Shown here one piece after another: positions 36,910 to 43,310 of a DNA stretch of 43,310 bases (the first letter of the stretch is position 1; the number at the start of each line of letters is the position of its first letter). Location of the stretch: NCBI GenBank assembly GCA_001820875.1, contig MHRF01000013.1, forward strand, positions 167,805 to 211,114, read 5' to 3'. Source of the stretch: Candidatus Taylorbacteria bacterium RIFCSPHIGHO2_01_FULL_46_22b (GTDB lineage: Bacteria > Patescibacteriota > Minisyncoccia > Phycocordibacterales > DSPV01). A model generated the notes under the pieces. The model did no database searches. It saw nothing but the letters and a program-made list of their open reading frames with translations, and was not told where the DNA came from. The position numbers were made by a program, and so were the translations under genes.

Positions 36910-37150
36910 TTATGATTATATTAGGAAATAAAATCCGCTCGTTCATACCCGCCGCAAGCGGACGGAATATGAAGCGAGCAGTTTTTTATTTTGAGAACCT
37001 CTCGGTTCTCAACGCTCACTCGAAGACTCGCTCACTGCTTTCCTCCGCGGGGAAACTCCCGTTTCCCCGACCCCCTTCCCACTGCCGCATTCATTCCCGC
37101 GGCAGAACCGTCGGGGAATTCTGCGTGCAGGTTGAAACTTCGTGTGACGA
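36910..37150. repeat. Split partial copy of tsaD start interrupted by about 205 bp of hairpins
   Basis: TTATGATTATATTAGG (36910-36925) and TTGAAACTTCGTGTGACGA (37132-37150) match tsaD 37217-37232 and 37235-37253; insert holds several hairpins. Confidence 0.8.
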
Positions 37151-37218
37151 CCCCGTAGCTCGGGATGCAACGGGGCGAGGAATGATAATGTGATATACGC
37201 TTTGTATACAATAGTTTT

Positions 37219-38400
37219 ATGATTATATTAGGCATTGAAACTTCATGTGACGAAACCGCGCTCGCACTCCTCGATTGCACAGGCACGGCGACTCTTCCGC
37301 ATTTTAAAGTTCTCTCTGAAGTGATCTATTCGCAGATCGCCGTGCATGAAAAATTCGGCGGAGTATTTCCCATGCTTGCAAAACGCGAGCATGCGCAAAA
37401 TATTGTTCCCCTCTTTCTCTCTCTTCTTGAAAAGGCACATCTTAAAGAAGGGACTTCGGTTTCAAACATTTCCGATTCTGAAACATTTCTCAAAAATATC
37501 GGTATCGAATCAAAGCGTGAGAGCGAAATGTGGAAACAATTTTTCGAAAAAATCCCTCATATAGGAAAACTGAACATTGATGCAATCGCAGTCACTGCAG
37601 GTCCTGGGCTTGAGCCGGCACTCTGGGTCGGCATTAATTTTGCAAAAGCGCTCGGCGCATTCTGGAATGTTCCGGTGTTTGCAACTAACCATATGGAGGG
37701 TCACATTACGTCAGTACTGCTCTCTCCGGAAATCACTTCCGCAGATATCCGCTTCCCGCTTATCGCACTCCTCGTCTCCGGCGGGCACACAGAACTCGTC
37801 CTTGTCGAAGATTGGCTTTCATACAAACTCTTGGGACAAACACGAGACGACGCGGTCGGCGAAGCATTTGATAAAGTAGCACGCATCTTGGGACTTACCT
37901 ATCCTGGGGGGCCTAAAATTTCGAAACTTGCCGAAAGTGCGCGTGCAGAAAAACCGGTTTCTCCGATCTCATTCCCCCGCCCTATGATGCAAACAAAAGA
38001 TTACGACTTTTCATTTTCGGGTTTAAAAACAGCCGTGCTCTATCATGTGCAGAAAGCTGGAGACCTTTCCGAAGAAATGAAAGCGGATATCGCACGTGAA
38101 TTTGAAGATGCCGCAATCGAAGTGCTGTATAAAAAAACCGAGCGCGCGATAGAAGAATACGGAGCGAAAACCTTAATTATTGGTGGTGGTGTGGTGGCAA
38201 ATAAGCACTTGCGCGAACAATTCACACAGCTTGCAAACGAATGCGCGGATTGTAAACTCCTGATTCCCACGCTCCCGCTCTCAACTGATAATGCCGTTAT
38301 GATCGCTGCCGCCGCATATCTCCATGCCGTGCGAGGAGAAAAAGGAAACTCTGACATCCGCGCAAAAGGGACACTAAAACTTGCAGCTCGCTTTGCTTGA
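37219..38400 (+). CDS. tsaD: tRNA N6-adenosine threonylcarbamoyltransferase TsaD
   Basis: MIILGIETSCDETALALLD...HEKFGGVFPMLAKREHAQNI...ALLVSGGHTELVLV...DDAVGEAFDKVARILGL. Confidence 0.95.
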   Translation: MIILGIETSCDETALALLDCTGTATLPHFKVLSEVIYSQIAVHEKFGGVFPMLAKREHAQNIVPLFLSLLEKAHLKEGTSVSNISDSETFLKNIGIESKRESEMWKQFFEKIPHIGKLNIDAIAVTAGPGLEPALWVGINFAKALGAFWNVPVFATNHMEGHITSVLLSPEITSADIRFPLIALLVSGGHTELVLVEDWLSYKLLGQTRDDAVGEAFDKVARILGLTYPGGPKISKLAESARAEKPVSPISFPRPMMQTKDYDFSFSGLKTAVLYHVQKAGDLSEEMKADIAREFEDAAIEVLYKKTERAIEEYGAKTLIIGGGVVANKHLREQFTQLANECADCKLLIPTLPLSTDNAVMIAAAAYLHAVRGEKGNSDIRAKGTLKLAARFA

Positions 38401-38527
38401 CACCTGCTTAAGGAAAAAGTAAATTATTCTTGGAACGACAGTCGGACTTGTCTGCCACTCGCCTCCAAGTGGGCATCCCCACGTCCACACCGCAGACGCC
38501 CCCGCAGGGTGTCCACTGTCCTCCATT

Positions 38528-38579
38528 GACGCGTTTCTCTTAGGCCAGCCAGCCGTGGGAGAACGCGTCTCTTTTTTTT
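38528..38579 (+). terminator. Rho-independent terminator
   Basis: GACGCGTTTCTC...GAGAACGCGTC-TCTTTTTTTT. Confidence 0.85.
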
Positions 38580-38839
38580 AATACAACACAAGACATTATT
38601 TGACCTAGTGGGTGTAATAGATATTATAGGTAAGGCATCCAAGCATCTGCTAACCCTCGGAGGTAAAGATAGGGAGCCCAGTTCCCTCTGCCGTGCGTTT
38701 GGTGTATATACGCAAAACTGTGCAGACATCTCCGGTGTCTAGCAAATGCAAACGATCCACGCTCCAGTACCGCAAGGCGCTGGAGCGGTCTGATTTTTGA
38801 AAAAGCACCACCAGTCTGTTACTATGAGAGACACTAACC

Positions 38840-41071
38840 ATGTCTGATATACCTAAAAAAGAGCCTTCATATCCAGTCCCCGATGCGCTCCTCAAGCCCT
38901 ACAACCCCGCTGAAGTCGAAGATCGGCTCTATGCCGAGTGGGAAAAAAGCGGCTACTTTAATCCCGATATCTGCGAACAAAAAGGGGTTATTGATCCCAC
39001 ACTCCCTTATTTCTCTATCGTCTTGCCTCCCCCCAATGTCACCGGCGTCCTGCATATGGGATCGGCCTTTATGCTTGCAATTGAAGACGCCATGGTGCGA
39101 TTTGCCCGCATGCAAGGAAGGAAGACCTTATGGATCCCTGGGACCGATCACGCCGCCATCGCTACACAAGCAAAAGTTGAGAAATTAATCTCAAAAGAAG
39201 AAAAGAAAAACCGACACGACCTCGGACGGGAAGAATTCCTTAAACGAGTCGAACAATTTGCAAAAGAAAGCCACGACGTAATTGTCAAACAAATACGCAA
39301 AACCGGCTGTTCGATCGACTGGAGCCGTGAAGCATTCACGCTCGACGAAAAACGAAGTCTTGCAGTCAAAACCGCGTTCAAACGAATGTATGACGACGGG
39401 ATTATTTACCGTGGGTATCGTATCGTCAACTGGGATCCGAAAGGTCAGACTACTATTTCAGACGATGAAATCGTGTATCAGACAGAGAAAACAAAGCTCT
39501 ATACGTTCCGTTACGCAAAAGACTTCCCCATCGCAATTGCAACCACGCGTCCAGAGACTAAAATCGGCGACACGGCAGTTGCCGTGCACCCTGATGACGC
39601 CCGTTACAAAAAATATGTCGGAAAAGAATATGATATTGATTTTGCGGGCGTACATCTCCACATCAAAATTGTAGCGGATTCCGCGGTAAATCCTGAATTT
39701 GGCACTGGCGCAGTCGGCGTTACACCTGCACATAGCATGACTGACTGGGACATAGCTCAAAGGCATCATCTGCCGCTTGTTCCGATTATCGACGAGCGAG
39801 CGCGCATGATGGAAAGTGCGGGATCGCTGCACGGCAAAAAAGTCGCGGAGGTGCGCATTAGTGTAGTCGAGTGGCTTGCCAAAGAAACCCTGATTGAAAA
39901 GGAAGAGGAAATTGAACACAATATCGCGACCGCCGAACGCACCGGAGGAATTATCGAGCCGATGCCCCGCTTGCAGTGGTTCGTCAACGTCAATGCAAAA
40001 TTCAAGAATCAAAGTGAAAAATTAGCGGGTATCAAGAAAGGAGAGGAGGTTACACTCAAAGAATTAATGCTTGCGGTCGTGAAAAACGGCCAGACAAAAA
40101 TCCTTCCCGATCGATTTGAGAAGGTATATTTCCACTGGATTGAAAATCTGCGGGATTGGTGCATCTCGCGGCAAATTTGGTACGGCCATCAAATACCCGT
40201 CTGGTATAAGGAAAACAAGATGCATTGCGATATCAGCGCGCCAAAAGAAGACGGATGGGTGCAAGATGAGGACACGCTTGATACATGGTTTTCATCCGGA
40301 CTCTGGACATTCTCGACCTTAGGCTGGCCTGAAGAAACTGCCGATCTCAAACAATTCCACCCCACCACCATACTTGAAACCGGCTATGATATTTTGTTTT
40401 TCTGGATCGCGCGCATGATACTCATGAGCACGTATCTTCTTGGCGATATTCCATTTAAAACCGTTTACCTGCACGGACTCGTGCGCGACAAAGACGGAAA
40501 TAAAATCTCAAAATCACTCGGCAATAACCTCGACCCGCTTGAAATAATCAGCCAGTACGGCGCAGATGCCATGCGCATGTCACTTCTGGTTGGCACCGGC
40601 CCTGGGAACGACTCTCGTATTTCAAATGAAAAACTGAAAGCCTATAAACACTTCGCAAACAAAATCTGGAATGTGGCACGATTCCTCGTGGGAACCACAC
40701 TATCAACCGACACTGATCTTGCTTTGCTTGAACCAGCAGACAGAGAAACCTACAACACATTTTCTGAATTCAAAAAGGATATTACGAGCGATTTCGAGAA
40801 TTACCGCCTCTATCTTGCTGCCGAGAAGATATATCAGTATCTCTGGCATACGCTTGCTGATATTCTCATCGAAGAGAAAAAACCAATTCTCTCTGGAGAA
40901 GACTCGCCAGCAAAGAAATCGGCGCAAGTGCTCCTCCAACGAATTTTCACTGACTCACTTAAACTTCTCCACCCCTTCATGCCATTTATTACTGAAGAAA
41001 TCTGGTCTCTCATACAGTCTAAAGACACTGTGGAGAAACGGCTCCTCATGACAGAGCGCTGGCCGGAATAA
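38840..41071 (+). CDS. valS: Valyl-tRNA synthetase
   Basis: PPPNVTGVLHMGSAFMLAIEDAMVRFARMQGRKTLWIPGTDHAAIATQ...NKISKSLGNNLDPLEII. Confidence 0.96.
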   Translation: MSDIPKKEPSYPVPDALLKPYNPAEVEDRLYAEWEKSGYFNPDICEQKGVIDPTLPYFSIVLPPPNVTGVLHMGSAFMLAIEDAMVRFARMQGRKTLWIPGTDHAAIATQAKVEKLISKEEKKNRHDLGREEFLKRVEQFAKESHDVIVKQIRKTGCSIDWSREAFTLDEKRSLAVKTAFKRMYDDGIIYRGYRIVNWDPKGQTTISDDEIVYQTEKTKLYTFRYAKDFPIAIATTRPETKIGDTAVAVHPDDARYKKYVGKEYDIDFAGVHLHIKIVADSAVNPEFGTGAVGVTPAHSMTDWDIAQRHHLPLVPIIDERARMMESAGSLHGKKVAEVRISVVEWLAKETLIEKEEEIEHNIATAERTGGIIEPMPRLQWFVNVNAKFKNQSEKLAGIKKGEEVTLKELMLAVVKNGQTKILPDRFEKVYFHWIENLRDWCISRQIWYGHQIPVWYKENKMHCDISAPKEDGWVQDEDTLDTWFSSGLWTFSTLGWPEETADLKQFHPTTILETGYDILFFWIARMILMSTYLLGDIPFKTVYLHGLVRDKDGNKISKSLGNNLDPLEIISQYGADAMRMSLLVGTGPGNDSRISNEKLKAYKHFANKIWNVARFLVGTTLSTDTDLALLEPADRETYNTFSEFKKDITSDFENYRLYLAAEKIYQYLWHTLADILIEEKKPILSGEDSPAKKSAQVLLQRIFTDSLKLLHPFMPFITEEIWSLIQSKDTVEKRLLMTERWPE

Positions 41072-41088
41072 TCCAGTATAATAATAGG

Positions 41089-41796
41089 GTGACTGTTCCA
41101 TTCTATTACATGATTATTGCGGCAGCAGGAGGCATTTTGCCGGCACTAGTTTGGCTCCTTTTCTGGCTCCGCGAAGATCGAAAGCATCCCGAACCTATTT
41201 GGCTTTTGATTACCACCTTCCTCGGAGGCATGCTTGTGGTTATACCTGTTTTACAGCTCGAAAGCCTTGTGCATGACACTGTCGGCGGAAGTGCGCAGCG
41301 CCTAATTCTCTGGGCCGCGATAGAAGAATGCGCAAAATTCCTTATTTGTTATGCAATTGTACTTCGGCGCAAAGAAGTGGATGAACCGCTTGATTACGTG
41401 GTGTATATGATTACCACTGCCCTCGGGTTTGCGGCAGTCGAAAATACGCTCTTTATCTTCAATCCGCTTGCACAAGGATTAACAGCTCTAAGTATCTTGA
41501 CGTGGGACATCCGTTTCCTTGGCGCTATGCTTCTGCATATTGCGGCTTCAGCTGCCATAGGTATTTCTATGGCATTGGCATTTTATCGCAATTACCGCCT
41601 GAAACACCTGTACCTCTCTATCGGACTTATCCTCGCTGTTGCATTGCACACTGCATTTAACTTAATTATAATGATAGGCGACGGTAACTATAGCTTGCTT
41701 GCATCATCAGTTGTGTGGATTGTCGTCATCATCGTTCTACTTCTCCTAGAAGAGGTAAAGCGCATCCACCCCGCCGATTCGGTGCATTATTCATAA
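41089..41796 (+). CDS. PrsW-family intramembrane metalloprotease
   Basis: AAIEECAKFLICYAIVLRRKEVDEPLDYVVYMITTALGFAAVENTLF...; GTG start. Confidence 0.87.
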   Translation: MTVPFYYMIIAAAGGILPALVWLLFWLREDRKHPEPIWLLITTFLGGMLVVIPVLQLESLVHDTVGGSAQRLILWAAIEECAKFLICYAIVLRRKEVDEPLDYVVYMITTALGFAAVENTLFIFNPLAQGLTALSILTWDIRFLGAMLLHIAASAAIGISMALAFYRNYRLKHLYLSIGLILAVALHTAFNLIIMIGDGNYSLLASSVVWIVVIIVLLLLEEVKRIHPADSVHYS

Positions 41797-41808
41797 AAAC
41801 TATTCTCT

Positions 41809-42273
41809 ATGGCCAAAGACAAACGATCATTTTTTGAACGATTGACAGGAACCGTCAGTGTTACCGAGTCGGAAGGAGAAAGTGAAGAGAAAATCCAGCT
41901 CGATACGCAAAAAGAATGGATCGCTGACGAAGACAATGGCGAAGCAGGCCAGCTTGCTGTTGATGTCTATCAAACCCCAGAAGATATTGTCATCAAAACC
42001 ATGGTTGCCGGTGTACGACCGGAAGATTTGGATATTTCGATTACCCGAGACATGGTAACCATCAAAGGAACCCGCGAAGCTGCCAATGAAGTCACCGAAG
42101 ATAATTTCTTTTTCAAAGAATTGTATTGGGGATCATTCACCCGCACCATCGTACTTCCGCAAGAAATTGAAGTTGAAGAAGCGGAGGCAGTCGAAAAACA
42201 TGGACTTTTGATCATCCGACTGCCAAAAGTGGACAAGGGGCGACAAACAAAACTCCGCGTAAAAACTACATAA
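41809..42273 (+). CDS. Hsp20/alpha-crystallin family small heat-shock protein
   Basis: LAVDVYQTPEDIVIKTMVAGVRPEDLDISITRDMVTIKGTREA... Confidence 0.9.
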   Translation: MAKDKRSFFERLTGTVSVTESEGESEEKIQLDTQKEWIADEDNGEAGQLAVDVYQTPEDIVIKTMVAGVRPEDLDISITRDMVTIKGTREAANEVTEDNFFFKELYWGSFTRTIVLPQEIEVEEAEAVEKHGLLIIRLPKVDKGRQTKLRVKTT

Positions 42274-42286
42274 TTCATATATACAC

Positions 42287-42311
42287 AAAAACCGCCGTTA
42301 GGGCGGTTTTT
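42287..42311 (+). terminator. Rho-independent terminator
   Basis: AAAACCGCC-GTTA-GGGCGGTTTTTG. Confidence 0.82.
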
Positions 42312-42347
42312 GTTTGGGAATAATCTCCTATGTTATAGTGTCTGTGC

Positions 42348-42419
42348 GCCCCCGTAGTTCAACGGATAGAACGGACCCGTCCTAAGGGTTTGATGTCAGT
42401 TCAATTCTGGCCGGGGGCA
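42348..42419 (+). tRNA. tRNA-Arg (CCU)
   Basis: GCCCCCG/CGGGGGC acceptor, loop GTCCTAA. Confidence 0.9.
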
Positions 42420-42486
42420 TAGAATTGTCTCTATATAGTAGGAAAACGCATTGAGCAGAGAGTGTTCCTTTGCTACTATGGTATAC

Positions 42487-42744
42487 ATGGAAGACGAAGA
42501 TAGAAAACTACTTGAGGAAGTGCTCGAATTGAGCAGAGAAAATCAACGGATGATCAAAAGCATGTATCGTAGCCAATGGTGGTCGCGGATATGGAAATCT
42601 CTCTACTGGATCATCATTCTGGGTATCGCATTCGGTTCATTTTATTTCCTGAAACCCTACCTTGATAAGGTCATGGAATTATTTGGAAAGACTCAAACCA
42701 CACTAAATACGGTGCAAAAAGTGACCGATACCTTTTCACCGTAA
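42487..42744 (+). CDS. Hypothetical single-TM protein
   Basis: MEDEDRKLLEEVLELSRENQRMIKSMYRSQWWSRIWKSLYWIIILGIAFG. Confidence 0.7.
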   Translation: MEDEDRKLLEEVLELSRENQRMIKSMYRSQWWSRIWKSLYWIIILGIAFGSFYFLKPYLDKVMELFGKTQTTLNTVQKVTDTFSP

Positions 42745-42808
42745 TCACGCCGAGCTTAGAAAATTAAGCTTGTGTATTCGCATATATTCTGTAAAATGCC
42801 TATATTCT

Positions 42809-42884
42809 GCCGAGGTAGCTCAGTTGGTAGAGCATTCCCCTGAAGAGGGAAGGGTCACCAGTTCGATCCTGGTCCTCGGCACCA
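42809..42884 (+). tRNA. tRNA-Phe (GAA), CCA encoded
   Basis: GCCGAGG/CCTCGGC acceptor, anticodon GAA, followed by ACCA. Confidence 0.94.
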
Positions 42885-42921
42885 AAACAAAAACACCCCC
42901 TGTGGGGGGTATTTTTGTTTA
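42885..42921. terminator. Bidirectional terminator
   Basis: AAACAAAAACACCCCC-TGT-GGGGGGTATTTTTGTTT. Confidence 0.82.
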
Positions 42922-42927
42922 ATAGTT

Positions 42928-43164
42928 CTACTTTACTCCAACAAGTTCCTTTAATCTCGGTTCATCAAAACCCACTATGACATCATCTCCAACAGTAATC
43001 ACCGGGACCCCCATCTGACCACTCTTTTCAACCATTTCCTGACGCCGTTTCAAATCTGTCGCCACATTATGTTCGGTAAATGATATTTTATTTTGTTTGA
43101 AAAATGATTTTGCCGCATTGCAAAAAACGCACGTTGGTGTTGAGTAGATGGTTACTTCTTTCAT
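42928..43164 (-). CDS. Glutaredoxin-like protein
   Basis: MKEVTIYSTPTCVFCNAAKSFFKQNKISFTEHNV...GVPVITVGDDVIVGFDEPRLKELVG. Confidence 0.9.
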   Translation of the reverse strand: MKEVTIYSTPTCVFCNAAKSFFKQNKISFTEHNVATDLKRRQEMVEKSGQMGVPVITVGDDVIVGFDEPRLKELVGVK

Positions 43165-43310
43165 GGGTGAATAGTATTAGTGAGTAATTAACAGGAAAAT
43201 TATTATACCATTGACCTACCACTTGCACACAACTAAAAAAAGTGGTGTCACCTGTTTCCACCAGTTTTCTGTCATTCTGATGTGCCTCTTAAAGGAGGTT
43301 CGCACTTATT

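Noticed and set aside
38424-38729. 101-aa minus-strand ORF between tsaD and valS
   Set aside because: Overlaps a strong plus-strand terminator and valS promoter; composition looks random.
38633-38790. T-box riboswitch upstream of valS
   Set aside because: No AGGGUGGNACCGCG T-box sequence; only a weak ACCGC match inside a terminator-like hairpin. Kept only as a generic attenuator candidate.
1-43310. CRISPR array, cas genes, IS transposase, integrase or reverse transcriptase that could mobilise the tRNA elements
   Set aside because: No regularly spaced repeats and no recognisable recombinase, transposase or RT among the translated ORFs in this window; any such enzyme would have to be elsewhere.

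Overview
Patescibacteria/CPR-like (probably Parcubacteria-type) chromosomal window. It carries compact housekeeping genes (infB, rbfA, gyrA, rpsA, pth, lepB, a divergent hisS, a bS21 gene, ybeY, ftsA, ftsZ, trxB, tsaD, valS), nine tRNAs, a tandem cluster of small VirB2/TrbC-like membrane proteins, and a small accessory block (30.3-33.4 kb) with an EVE-like/nuclease-like protein. The left edge is a minus-strand citramalate synthase (cimA-like) CDS. It is absent from the ORF track because it runs off the window. Two observations stand out. (1) Six of the nine tRNA genes (Cys, Leu-UAA, Lys, Leu-UAG, Ser, Val) are followed by a structured element of about 110-200 bp. Each begins with a reverse-complement copy of that tRNA's own T-arm, continues with two internal hairpins showing compensatory changes between copies, and ends with a second, often degenerate, direct copy of the tRNA 3' end. 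The two tRNA-Leu copies share a 77-nt core with one mismatch. tRNA-Ser also has a partial 5' copy plus a related hairpin element upstream. tsaD is preceded by a split copy of its own start interrupted by about 205 bp of hairpins. This looks like a family of target-mimicking elements or a tRNA 3'-trailer RNA that I do not recognise. (2) cimA is preceded by a classic-looking attenuator: a 25-aa leader peptide MQMSKKIIITAIIITSPNGGGLARV, a terminator hairpin, and a plausible antiterminator pairing. All statements come from reading the sequence; no searches or folding programs were run.
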